From assembly GCA_029339505.1 (NCBI GenBank), contig JAQISU010000098.1, positions 1,311,501 to 1,375,500 on the forward strand: a stretch of 64,000 bases of DNA. The letters run 5' to 3'. The notes under the pieces are model-generated. The model was not told the origin of the DNA. It made no database searches and saw only the letters and a list, made by a program, of their open reading frames with translations. The DNA is from Unio delphinus (Eukaryota; Mollusca; Bivalvia; Unionida; Unionidae). The translations under genes and the position numbers were made by a program. Positions 33,601-40,012 of this stretch are shown piece by piece; position 1 is the stretch's first letter; the number at the start of each line of letters is the position of its first letter.

Positions 33601-36111
33601 CTACAGTATTTGTTTTCATGTAATTGTCAAGGAGATGGAATGTCTAACATTGATTTTGTTCCATAGTGAAGGACTATGTTTAAGTTTACAAGTTTATTTG
33701 CAGAGAATTATTTCAAAACATTCAGAAACATTTTAAATACTTCAATATTTAGAAGAATGTTTAATCTGTTTGGTGAAATAGAAGTTGACAGTAGCTGTGT
33801 TTAAATGCTTCAACATTTGTCATTTATAAGCTATTGGCATTATTGTGTGGTATTACAGTGGTCCCTCTCAAATGGCCACCACTTTTTGCACTAGGAAAGT
33901 AGCCTTATAAGACCGGTGACCTTTCCAGAAGGGCACTTTATTTGTAAGATGTGTATGTATATGTGTAGGAAAGCTACATATAACTATAGAGCTAATATCT
34001 TAATTTAAAACATGCATTAATTATTAAAATGTTCTTGTCTTAAGAACAGAATTATTTAAAGGTAACATAAGTTAATAATTCTTATTCTTAGGCATGAAAT
34101 GTGAGTAGGATATTGTTGACATGTACCTTACAAAACCATTGAAAAACATTATTTCAATCTTGGTACATACGTTGTTTCATATTTAAAACAATTCTCTTTC
34201 TATTTACTCTATTTTCCCCACTGATACAGAATATTCTCCTTATCTTGTAGAATCTTATTTGAATCTTGCCAACATAAAATCTTTTGTCAAGTGAACTCAC
34301 CCTATTGTCCTAAAGTTGAATAACTTTTACTTTTCCTTCTGAAGTATTCTTTGTTTACATGATGACATGTTAAAGTTTTGTTATGATATATTCCTATGTC
34401 GCTAATTGTACAGAAATGCAATTTAATTTTGCAGACAAAACTTTCGTAATGAAAAACCTTATTATAAAGTTAGTGATACATGTGCTATCATGTAATTTCT
34501 CAGTCTTTGTCTGGTACCCTGTTTTGTTCAAGGGTAATTGTTTCTGTTGTGCATGTTAATCCACAAAATATATTTTTAGCCTATCTGAACATGTTGTGAT
34601 CATGACAATTATGTCTGGTCGTAATCATCAACTAAATATATAATAAAACGCTGTGTGAGGGCCATAACTCAAGCAAAACAATGCTGACCCTATTTCTGTC
34701 TTTCTATCTGACCCTCTTTCTATCTTTCTATCTGACCCTATTTCTGTCTTTCTATCTGACCATATTACGATTTTGACAATTATATCCGGTCATAATTGGC
34801 AGTTGAACAAAAAAGAAAAATGCTGTATGAAGGATAAAGCTCTATCAATGCATTGCTAACCCCATTTCCTACAAATGTCAGCATTAATGTTATAATAGCC
34901 TTAGTAGTACATGTACTTTAGCTAACACTTCTTTGAGTAACAAAAACCTGACATTCAGAAACAGACATTGGAGAAGACAATCAGAGTACTTACCGTATAG
35001 TAAATATTGATTCTGGACACATTAATTATAAAATGTGGACGCTTCAGAGGGGTATATTTTTGCAGTTGTGCATTAATATGTTGGCCGCTGGTCACATTGG
35101 AGGGGTGGCCTTTCTTTAGGGGTTCCTTCATTAGCAATAATAGTTCCAATATTTCAATCTTATATGCAAATTAATCAATTAATTTTTTTTCAGTGTGCTT
35201 CATTACCCAGGATATTTAAACTTTTTAGAGCCCTGGGTCTTCGTCATGTGGTGGTGATCAACAGGAGAAATCAGGTACTGTTTGACTGAAAACATTTTTA
35301 ACTAGGATAATTTGCTGTAAAATGATGTGTGTAACAAGCAGCCATATATAAGACATAATTTAGGACTAAAATATTTTATAAAAATACATCTGATCCTATA
35401 TAGTACACATCTTGGCATTAATGTACTGGCCTGCAGCTTAACACTGACTCAATAGCTACCACTGATTGTGGTGTGAGAACAGTATATAGACTGCATATTT
35501 TACACACTTGTAACAATTTATTAGTTACACTAATACACAAATGCCTATGGAAAATGTTTATTTATGTGTATTCTTATAGCATACTTAAATACTGACTGCA
35601 TTGTAGTTTTAATGGCATTTTAAGATTTTATTAGATTTATCATGCTGAAGAAATTGAAAATAATCCCATTTCCCAAATACACACCAAGGCAGCAAACCAT
35701 GGCTGACCTGTGCAGGTATTGAATCCTGAGACCTTTAAATCAGTGAGTCCTATGTTTTGCCACTGAGCTGTTGTGGTTCCAATTCATTAACTATAATGCA
35801 CAACTGCATAGTAGTTTTTGAAGTCAACAAAGTTTTGTTGACAATTCATTTTCATTTTTTTAAGTTTTGACAATTTGTATAATTCATTTTCATCTTTTAA
35901 AGTCTTGACAACTTGTATAATTCATTTTCATTTTTTAAAGTTTTGACAACTTGTATGCATGTGATATGCTTATTGTTACTTTAATTTTATAAGAGCTGTT
36001 TTTCTCCATCAGGTTATAGGAATAGTGACAAGAAAGGATCTTGCCCGCTACAAGGTTTCCAGACATCGAGGAAGGATCAGTATGGAGGAACTTCTCATCT
36101 CACAACAGTAA
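1588..36111 (+). CDS. CLCN7: CLC-7 H+/Cl- exchange transporter, C-terminal half (12 exons, 5' part outside window)
   Basis: Joined exons 1588-1726, 5233-5326, 10781-10950, 12855-12906, 13858-13985, 15986-16071, 19178-19307, 21070-21147, 26431-26523, 30094-30177, 35194-35274 and 36013-36111 give one open frame of about 410 residues ending in TAA. Every junction has AG/GT and phases agree across all introns. Seen in order: late membrane helices including the CLC GxFxP motif (GLFIP), helices after it ([18 protein letters not shown]), the helix-R tyrosine region (GIYDMHI), then two CBS domains and a tail containing RKDLARY. The match to animal CLC-7, for example [13 protein letters not shown] and ALGLRH, is close throughout, so CLC-6 or plasma-membrane CLCs are unlikely. 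Known for the family: a 2Cl-/H+ antiporter of lysosomes, working with OSTM1. The gating and proton glutamates lie in exons left of the window. Vertebrate CLC-7 is about 800 residues, so roughly half is present. No frameshift or stop was seen in the exons. Confidence 0.95.
2690..2715. repeat. short telomere-like CCCTAA tract
   Basis: About two and a half CCCTAA units (taccctaaccctaacac). Too short to indicate a telomere; could be a repair footprint or chance. Confidence 0.4.
2884..3035. repeat. 22-bp minisatellite, about 7 units
   Basis: Unit gcctaataatgtgatgagat plus tt, repeated with small variants (aaaaatg for aataatg, one unit shortened). Lies in the intron between the first two exons. 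Confidence 0.9.
4085..4143. mobile_element. end of a TA-flanked TIR element
   Basis: On the minus strand it reads cagtgtgaccctgctataac, the same terminal pattern as the elements at 11075, 16943 and 54649. The opposite end was not located upstream, so this may be a solo end. Confidence 0.45.
5233..5326 (+). CDS. CLCN7: CLCN7 exon b (FFCSDGQF to HLFHDVVG)
   Basis: Follows a TTTGTTTTTCAG acceptor and ends at GTGG|GTTAGT in phase 1. Encodes [10 protein letters not shown] followed by [13 protein letters not shown], the lumenal loop typical of CLC-6/7 proteins (FFCADGEY and the FHDPPG region in vertebrates). An apparent 116-codon reading frame starting at 5198 merely overlaps this exon and runs into the intron. 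Confidence 0.93.
5735..6020 (+). mobile_element. tRNA-derived SINE, family 2
   Basis: Head resembles a tRNA, with a degraded A box (gtgattagagtatcc) and a clear B box (gggttcaatcc). The body has gtactaacagctgcctt, the ggcctggtgtc stretch and an aaactgccacactgcagaca tail, shared with copies at 48660-48930 (minus) and 60397-60732 (plus). Ends approximate. Confidence 0.85.
6060..6500. repeat. dispersed ~190-bp tandem repeat family, copy 1
   Basis: Diverged units share phrases such as gtcatatcaac, gacatccagtatgac and atcttgaaaatct. The same text recurs at 9530-10030, 22300-23500, 20590-20870 and, reversed, 57430-58400. Non-coding by eye. Confidence 0.75.
6950..7460. repeat. diverged ~140-bp tandem repeat
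   Basis: Four loose units contain a g-aggt-a-ggt-actgg-ac-aaa core (for example aagaggtgaaggttactggc). Strongly diverged; boundaries uncertain. Confidence 0.55.
8205..9421. mobile_element. pogo/Tigger-like TIR element, non-autonomous, TA target site
   Basis: Left end cagtagtcccc and right end ggggactactg are perfect inverted repeats, extending imperfectly for about 40 bases (capture of the form accacccctgctg against gcccccccctgacc). TA flanks both sides (8203-8204 and 9422-9423). 1217 bp without a transposase frame. CAGT...TCCCC ends with TA duplication suggest the pogo/Tigger branch of Tc1/mariner. A related copy lies at 33856-35140. Confidence 0.85.
9530..10030. repeat. dispersed ~190-bp tandem repeat family, copy 2
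   Basis: Shares 'catcttga', 'tactcctgaa' and 'atatcaacatg' phrases with the other clusters. Includes a short 26-bp triplication (gaaaattacaacctcccaaa) at about 9889-9964. Confidence 0.7.
10617..10683. repeat. (ATT)n microsatellite
   Basis: About 20 ATT/TTA units with two interruptions, 100 bases before the CLCN7 helix-N exon. Confidence 0.95.
10781..10950 (+). CDS. CLCN7: CLCN7 exon c, CLC helix-N motif
   Basis: Follows TTAATTTCAG and ends AATAAG|GTAAAA in phase 0. Encodes the segment with MACWTYGL and the chloride-binding signature GLFIP (GxFxP), then GAAWGRLFG. In CLC structures this motif starts helix N and helps line the anion site. It is the most conserved piece of the window and fixes the family. 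Confidence 0.96.
11075..11835. mobile_element. TA-flanked TIR element, family B copy
   Basis: Left end cagtggaacttgctataatg; right end ggatccactg read inward from the other strand. TA on both sides (11073-11074, 11836-11837). The inner sequence (attcaataattttgtcac, accctgtttactat-like stretches) is shared in reverse with 18480-18960 of the element at 16943-19047. Confidence 0.75.
11980..12780 (+). pseudogene. LINE fragment (CR1/L2-like), internally deleted
   Basis: Plus strand reads [20 protein letters not shown] and TSLLLECL, then a few bases on jumps to the C-terminal [14 protein letters not shown] region and a 3' end with gtaaagtgctttaatagagc. The middle of the reverse transcriptase is missing and there are stops. 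These motifs are common in CR1/L2-type non-LTR retrotransposons. A second 3' end of the same family is at 54005-54300. Confidence 0.75.
12855..12906 (+). CDS. CLCN7: CLCN7 exon d ([15 protein letters not shown])
   Basis: A 52-base exon between TATTTCAG and the donor GTGAGAAT, ending in phase 1. Encodes [17 protein letters not shown], matching vertebrate DPGKYALMGAAAQLGG. The glycine codon is split with the next exon. Confidence 0.93.
12930..13460. repeat. diverged ~100-bp tandem repeat
   Basis: About five units built around gtcaaggaaatgacag and cttatatgaggtgtc. Lies between two CLCN7 exons. Confidence 0.65.
13858..13985 (+). CDS. CLCN7: CLCN7 exon e, late membrane helices
   Basis: Follows TTCACTAG and ends GAG|GTAAGA in phase 0. 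Encodes [18 protein letters not shown] followed by NVTFGFPIM and an [10 protein letters not shown] helix end, matching the helices before CBS1 in CLC-7. The phase agrees with the split glycine of the previous exon. Confidence 0.95.
15140..15985 (+). repeat. tandem array made from copies of the CLCN7 exon-f boundary
   Basis: Units of 106-116 bases begin near 15210, 15319, 15430, 15545, 15652, 15761 and 15868. Each has a ttgtttcca core followed by exon-like sequence (gaaatgcacattcatg) and then an intron-like part (ggatatcgtaataatgac). The first unit keeps gtgttcctga and gatgggag, close to the true exon. The functional exon at 15986 sits as the last unit. In most copies the AG acceptor is changed to ATG. 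Confidence 0.85.
15986..16071 (+). CDS. CLCN7: CLCN7 exon f, helix-R tyrosine and linker into CBS1
   Basis: Follows TTTGTTTCCAG and ends GCAAG|GTAAGT in phase 2. Encodes [20 protein letters not shown]; the tyrosine corresponds to the conserved chloride-contacting tyrosine of CLC helix R (family knowledge). The first ~60 bases of this exon, with ~45 bases of intron before it, look like the last unit of the tandem array at 15140-15985, whose earlier units are decayed copies of the same segment. Confidence 0.94.
16943..19047. mobile_element. large TIR element, family B, with internal duplication
   Basis: Left end cagtggtaccccgctataat after TA; right end, read from the other strand, aagtggaacccgctataatg. 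The inner part holds two diverged copies of a ~550-bp block (17180-17760 and 17800-18310), each with ttcaccaggttcttga and caaccaagcagc. No transposase seen. The right boundary is less sure than the left. Confidence 0.65.
19178..19307 (+). CDS. CLCN7: CLCN7 exon g, CBS1
   Basis: Follows TTGTTTCAG and ends GAACAG|GTAAAT in phase 0. Encodes [20 protein letters not shown] and then NGFPVV, the core of the first CBS domain. The domain senses adenine nucleotides in some CLC proteins; that role is not shown here. Confidence 0.94.
19600..19700. repeat. ~37-bp triplication and poly-G run
   Basis: Three units around gaattcaaaccaaatctggt followed by a G run at about 19684-19698. In the intron after the CBS1 exon. 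Confidence 0.7.
20590..20870. repeat. fragment of the dispersed ~190-bp family
   Basis: Contains gaaatgatcttgctttgaat followed by tctggaaattattttgga, matching 57450-57560 (reverse) and 23440-23475. Likely one end of that family without the tandem part. Confidence 0.55.
21070..21147 (+). CDS. CLCN7: CLCN7 exon h, end of CBS1 ([13 protein letters not shown])
   Basis: Follows TATTGCAG and ends AAAG|GTAGGA in phase 0. Encodes [19 protein letters not shown], almost the same as the vertebrate [15 protein letters not shown] segment. Confidence 0.94.
21552..21618. repeat. (AT)n microsatellite
   Basis: About 33 uninterrupted AT units. Confidence 0.97.
21763..22150. repeat. 42-bp minisatellite
   Basis: About nine units of the form gtatattgtttaactgccac followed by accttattttctagttgtta. 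Because 42 is a multiple of three, a 145-codon frame stays open by chance; it is not a gene. Confidence 0.85.
22300..23500. repeat. dispersed ~190-bp tandem repeat family, copy 3 (longest)
   Basis: Six or so units with ccaatatggc, gagccatcttgaaaat and gtcatatcaacatggggttt, interrupted by the SINE fragment. Ends with ggattcctggaaactctttt as in the other copies. Confidence 0.75.
22440..22520 (+). mobile_element. SINE family 1, fragment
   Basis: Keeps the B-box part (catgggctcgagacttgagc) and the ggccaaagtaggaaagcttg stretch found in the full copies at 38736, 45660 and 51500. Both ends are missing. Confidence 0.65.
24075..26037. repeat. 41-bp minisatellite of about 2 kb with higher-order structure
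   Basis: Close to 48 units of ttgctgtatctaatacacat followed by ctatccacatcacttacaca and g. Variants are ordered, and a block of six units is repeated with a period of 244 bases (see attacttgag at 24497 and 24741). Confidence 0.95.
26050..26201. repeat. foldback element with 47-bp arms
   Basis: Arms 26050-26096 and 26155-26201 are near-perfect inverted repeats (tgttggaccaatcagatgac against gtcatctgattggttcaaca) around a 58-base loop. Lies directly after the minisatellite. Confidence 0.85.
26431..26523 (+). CDS. CLCN7: CLCN7 exon i ([16 protein letters not shown])
   Basis: Follows TTTGTTCCAG and ends CAA|GTATGT, phase 0 at both ends. Encodes [10 protein letters not shown] followed by the highly conserved [13 protein letters not shown] linker between the CBS domains. 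Confidence 0.95.
27017..27176. repeat. (GTAT)n microsatellite
   Basis: About 40 GTAT units with GCAT interruptions. The 61-codon frame across it on the other strand is an artefact. Confidence 0.97.
28437..28890. repeat. array of about ten short hairpins inside the LTR
   Basis: Stem-loops of 5-7 pairs recur every 30-60 bases: CTCGT/ACGAG at 28437, TCGTC/GACGA at 28478, 28525, 28667 and 28809, CTCGTT/AACGAG at 28575, TCGTT/AACGA at 28620 and 28762, TGGCGTC/GACGTCA near 28875, and a decayed one near 28715. Loops are mostly CATAT. A ~140-bp unit carrying three of them is repeated. Confidence 0.85.
29531..29541 (-). promoter_or_regulatory. candidate TATA box of the solo LTR
   Basis: Minus strand gggtatataagg, about 220 bases inside the LTR 5' end, a usual place for an LTR promoter. 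No transcript evidence. Confidence 0.45.
30094..30177 (+). CDS. CLCN7: CLCN7 exon j, start of CBS2
   Basis: Follows TATTTTTCAG and ends GAT|GTAAGT, phase 0 at both ends. Encodes [20 protein letters not shown] and then PGTYTISD, matching the [14 protein letters not shown] segment of vertebrate CLC-7. Confidence 0.94.
30550..30990. repeat. diverged ~160-bp tandem repeat
   Basis: Three loose units around gcttatatcataaatatctt, gagatctttta/catgcatattaatgaag and a ttttgat stretch. Confidence 0.6.
31384..33606. mobile_element. TA-flanked TIR element carrying a central satellite
   Basis: Ends ctgtagtagcatcagtattt and, from the other strand, ctgtagtatcatttattttc; similarity extends about 48 bases, with TA at both outer edges. 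The right half is filled by the 46-bp satellite. No transposase frame. Confidence 0.65.
32413..33522. repeat. 46-bp satellite, about 24 units
   Basis: Unit acctactaatatgcaaactg, tgacagacaaaaccatgaaa, ttaaat. Very homogeneous; variants are aaacacc for aaatacc, accctact, and aaaccg for aaactg. The ccatgaaattaa part resembles the inner side of the element's right TIR. Confidence 0.97.
33856..35140. mobile_element. second copy of the pogo/Tigger-like family
   Basis: Starts ta|cagtggtccctctcaaatgg and contains, in reverse, the block with cccctccaatgtgaccagcg that in the 8205 element reads cccctctaatgcaaccagcg. The right end is eroded and approximate. Confidence 0.6.
34570..34860. repeat. two-unit repeat with tctttctatctgaccc triplication
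   Basis: Two units of gaacatgttgtgatcatgac / gaccatattacgattttgac type flank three short tatctgaccctattt copies. Confidence 0.6.
35194..35274 (+). CDS. CLCN7: CLCN7 exon k, CBS2 ([11 protein letters not shown])
   Basis: Follows a long T tract and CAG, and ends CAG|GTACTG, phase 0. Encodes [20 protein letters not shown] followed by NRRNQ. The FRALGLRH motif is where several human osteopetrosis mutations fall (family knowledge); the residues are intact here. Confidence 0.95.
35690..35785 (-). mobile_element. tRNA-derived SINE fragment
   Basis: On the minus strand agctcagtggcaaaacatag looks like an A box and caggattcaatacctg like a B box at the right spacing. Too mutated to be a tRNA gene; a third SINE type or a decayed tRNA copy. 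Confidence 0.5.
35825..35960. repeat. ~59-bp triplication (ttgacaacttgtataattca)
   Basis: Three units of attttcattttttaagttttg and acaacttgtataattc, just before the last CLCN7 exon. Confidence 0.7.
36013..36111 (+). CDS. CLCN7: CLCN7 last exon, CBS2 end and stop
   Basis: Follows TTTCTCCATCAG. Encodes [15 protein letters not shown], a basic stretch, then MEELLISQQ and TAA. Vertebrate CLC-7 ends in the comparable LEELSLAQT. The 3' UTR must begin at 36112; AATAAA-like candidates occur near 37295 and 37650, but the cleavage site cannot be fixed from sequence alone. Confidence 0.94.
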   Translation, partial: VIGIVTRKDLARYKVSRHRGRISMEELLISQQ

Positions 36112-38123
36112 AGGGCACTGTACAAATAACATTCCATTTCAACATGCAAAATGTGACGACTTTCTCACTCCACTTTTTTTTTTATTCTTCTGTACACCAC
36201 TTAATATGTTTGTTCTGCCAATGTTATACCATCTTAAAGTACTAGTAAAGCGAATTGTGGCAAGTTTTCTGCTGTTACGAAAACTACAGGCCCTTACAAC
36301 ATATTTTCATAAAGGGATCAGTTTTCATTACTTTATGATATTAGCCATTACAAAAAAATCCTTCAATACAGAATGGTTACTAAAACTATTTTAAATAGCA
36401 ACTACTGCAAACATGTGTTGTGTCCAGACTGGTTGACATTGCCTACTTTTTTTAATGACATGACCAATTTAATCCTGTATCCTTGAAATGATATTCAGTG
36501 TAGATGCTAAAACCATATTTCTGTATCACATACCCAAGCAAGACTGTTTTGTCTTGTTGCTGACATTGCTTTTAAGTATTCCTAGTTATACCAAGTCGAA
36601 GTATTTTTTTTTATTTCCATTATGCTTTGGATTTTTTTTTTTATCTAAATTGTATAGAATTGTAGAAAGAAGAGGGATGTGTAATGAAAAAGAAACATTT
36701 GTTTTTTGGTCCATGTTTTTAGAAGAAATTGTTCAGTATGGTGTAGGAATACACATCAACCAAATAGATTTGGACTTAGTATTTGTATGACTTTAGGGGT
36801 CAATATGGATGTGTTGTCAGTTGCCATGATGACATTGACTAAGGCAGTATTGTTGATTTGCCATTTTTAGCAATTTTAGCATTAAGAATATGCATTTGTA
36901 GCATGCATGCCTCAATTTCCAGCAAAATATGCATGGGGGCACCATTCTTTTGTTTTGTGGTTTTATATAGGACAAGTTAAATACTGAATGGCATATCTTG
37001 TGTATACTCTAAATAGCAAAAACTTTAAAAGACCTGTCATTTCTTTTGTATTTTATACCTCATCAATCAACTCTAAATTTGTATTTTACTTTACAATATA
37101 CTCTATTCTTACAATTTTAAAAATCACATCATCTGAAGAAATATGTTTTACTTTGGCAAATCTCTCTTCATTTGAATGCCACCTCAATTTAATTATCACG
37201 ATTTTTTTCTTGTTTCATTGTAACATTTCTGTTGACAGTCTAGGTTATAATATTCAAGTTCCTTGTTTGGGTCATGTATGCCAATTATTTTTAGTAAATA
37301 AAACAATGACTGGATGGTTCTGTCCAATTTTACACTTCATTTCACTTGTAGCAGTATTTAAAGCTTCTATATAGTACATGTGAGATGTCTTCCCCCTGTT
37401 TACAGTTTCTATGGATAAAATGCAGCAAATTTTGAACTTGGGTCAAAATCATTCAGTTATTAAATTCAAACCTTTGTGTACTGATCGGCATGGGAATTTA
37501 TAAACAGGTTACCTTTGTACAAAGGGTCACCTAGCCAGAAATGAAGACTTGAAGAAGAGCAAGAGTTAACAAAGAGAGAACTGAGGCATGATTTAGGATT
37601 ATACACAAAAGTGAAAGAGTTCATTTTTTTGTTTATTAGTTGACCTAAACCAATAAATACTTTATGTACATTTAAGATAAAGATATACATTTACGAAAAT
37701 TTTACATTTCTGTACAAAAAGTATATGTATTTTGGGACCATTTACACTGACCACCATGAGTGAACATTAGCAAAATTTAATAAGACCACATGAATCGGAC
37801 CCTTGTTATTCGTTTTTGTCGTTTCAACAGTACTTTTTACACATTACTGGCAGTGTTATACTGAAGGGGAGATAAGCACCTCTCCGCAAGTAAACACCAA
37901 CGTAGACAACCATTACTGGCCTAGGTGGGTATCACACAACCCTTGTATTACAAATATGATGCTGTGCCAGCATGGCTATCCTGACTATGAACACAAAAGT
38001 GACCTCCTTTTTGTGGAGGTGACCACCAATACAGCTTTAATTAAAATTATACCTTCAATGATCAACTCAGCAGCTGATTTTAAAGTCATCAGGCTTTGGG
38101 AAGACTGGCATACTTGCCAAATA
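36112..38123 (+). other. CLCN7 3' UTR and intergenic sequence
   Basis: Directly follows the stop codon. Open frames of 100-128 codons here are T-rich and have no recognisable product or splice sites, which fits a UTR. AATAAA-like sites near 37295 and 37650 are candidate ends. Confidence 0.55.
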
Positions 38124-38266
38124 CCTTATTTTCTGGTCTATAAGTCAATGTGGAGTACAAGTTAAATGAGCAAATTTGGTAAATTTTCCATCCTTCATCC
38201 ATATTTAAGTCGATGCTGTGTATAAGACAAGGCCAGATCAATACATTTGCTTAGTCTTTTCACTTC

Positions 38267-38467
38267 ATTCCACACAGCATCACAAATTTTATCCTATCTG
38301 TAATTCAGTAACTTTTTGAGACTGGATCATTACATGTAGCTGAAAGTACCTAATTTGTTTCACAGGAAGTATTTTAAATGTATTATGTACTTTTACACAC
38401 ACATAATTAAGCTGACCAGAAAATTTATTGAGGTAAATATAGGATAAATTTGCGATGCTGTGTGGAA
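38267..38467. repeat. inverted repeat (~38-bp arms)
   Basis: Left arm ccacacagcatcacaaattt, right arm aaatttgcgatgctgtgtgg, separated by about 125 bases. May be an internal foldback of the surrounding element. Confidence 0.7.
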
Positions 38468-38735
38468 TTAAAGTATAAAAACTTAAGAGTTTCATCAGTA
38501 TTAAAGTATCACTGTATGCTATTACACATTACCAGCAATAGGGAAATTGCATCTTTGATGCTGAAATGTTTTCTCCACATTTTGGGGGTAAGAGAGACAC
38601 ATAGAAAGATGTGTATGTATTCCATCACATTTTTTTTTTTTTGCACCTCGTGCAAAAATTAAAATATGGCCCAATATATATTTATGAGATAGATTCCAGC
38701 TCTTCATTTTTATAAAATACCTTATTACATTGTTT

Positions 38736-38967
38736 GGCAGGGTTCTGAGTGGCTGAGTGGTCTAAAGTGCTCTCTTTTATGGATCACTGCCATTTCACTT
38801 CAGACTGCATGGGTTCGAGTCTCAGATTCGGCCAATGTGGATATGTGAAAAAGCTTTCCAGTAGCTTCTCATGGGCTGGTGTTTTTTTCCAGGGTTCTTC
38901 CTCCACCTATAATACTGGCCACCATATATAGCCTATCCTGTGTTGGAAAATGGCATTAAATCCTACA
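38736..38967 (+). mobile_element. tRNA-derived SINE, family 1, complete
   Basis: A box tggctgagtggtc, B box gggttcgagtctc, then gattcggccaatgtgg and ggcattaaatcctaca. Flanked by a 9-bp duplication acattgttt (38727-38735 and 38968-38976). The head most resembles a type with a long variable arm such as tRNA-Leu or tRNA-Ser. Confidence 0.9.
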
Positions 38968-40012
38968 ACATTGTTTAGCTTAAGCTTTTGTCAAAGAAAG
39001 AAAAGAATAATAAATTAAATAGTAAATGTAAACTTGGAAAATACATACCATACTCCTTCAGAGTCTAAATATTCACAATAGTTATATTAATATAGACTCC
39101 ATTTAGATTAAATCCAAAGAATGTCCATTTCAAGCAAATAAGTTTTTTTTTTAATCGTATGTACTCTTCCTATACTTAGACAGCAATTGTTTTTGATCTT
39201 TGCTCATGCTGTATGTTACTTTAATTGCTGTCAGTCATATCAGCTTATCAGTTCAAAAGATGTCACTGGTTGAAAAATTTACACTAGTAACCACCAAGGA
39301 TTTCCTTTCAGTATATGGTATCGTATTCAATAATACCCACGGGTAGCTTCATTTCCCTATTGGTAGCCTCACAAATCTGATCTTGTCTGCTGAATCATGA
39401 CTGCACTTCAAATCCATGTAATTCTTTGACAATGGATGTGATAACTGAAAACTAGAAGGAATTTCCTAGCTTGTGGTATTAATTGATAATGGAATATTGT
39501 ATTCAACTTTTGTACATGAATAAGATCACAGACTTCAAGTAAGTGAACAATACAGTATGGATTACCATTGTCTTTCTCTCATAATGGAGCATAATTTTTA
39601 TTTGATCATGAGGTAAAATAAGAAAATTGTGATGAAATATCAGTCTTTGTCATGGTTATTCATCTTCTAACTTGTCAATTCTAATGCTGTTTTATCAAAT
39701 GTAAGCAACATATATTATTACTAATGCATGCTGCGTGCAATTACATATGATGTATGTTCATTTTTAATACCGACATCATGCAATTGTTTAAAATCCTATA
39801 TTTTTTAATACACGATCTCTTCCCCAAAATGAAATATTATTTTACACTTTATTTTTCATACTTTTGGAGGATTTTTTTCCATATGGAAAATTTTGTGACA
39901 TACAATACAGCAATTCGGATGACAAAATCTGTATATAAGTTGATTCAGAGAATAAAATGAAACTTAAGATATCCTGGTCAAAAAGTATTGTCGTATAGGC
40001 CAGCAAATATGG

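Larger units (their letters stand above)
38124..40012. mobile_element. TA-flanked TIR element with nested insertions
   Basis: Left end ccttattttctggtctataa after TA; right end from the other strand ccatatttgctggcctatac, followed by TA. About 1.9 kb, no transposase. It contains a foldback at 38267-38467 and a SINE at 38736-38967. Confidence 0.6.

Noticed and set aside
35690..35785. True tRNA gene on the minus strand
   Set aside because: A and B box look-alikes are present but the stems do not pair convincingly; treated as a SINE fragment.
37803..38165. 120-codon frame as a coding exon
   Set aside because: No recognisable domain, no splice borders, and it runs into a TIR element end.
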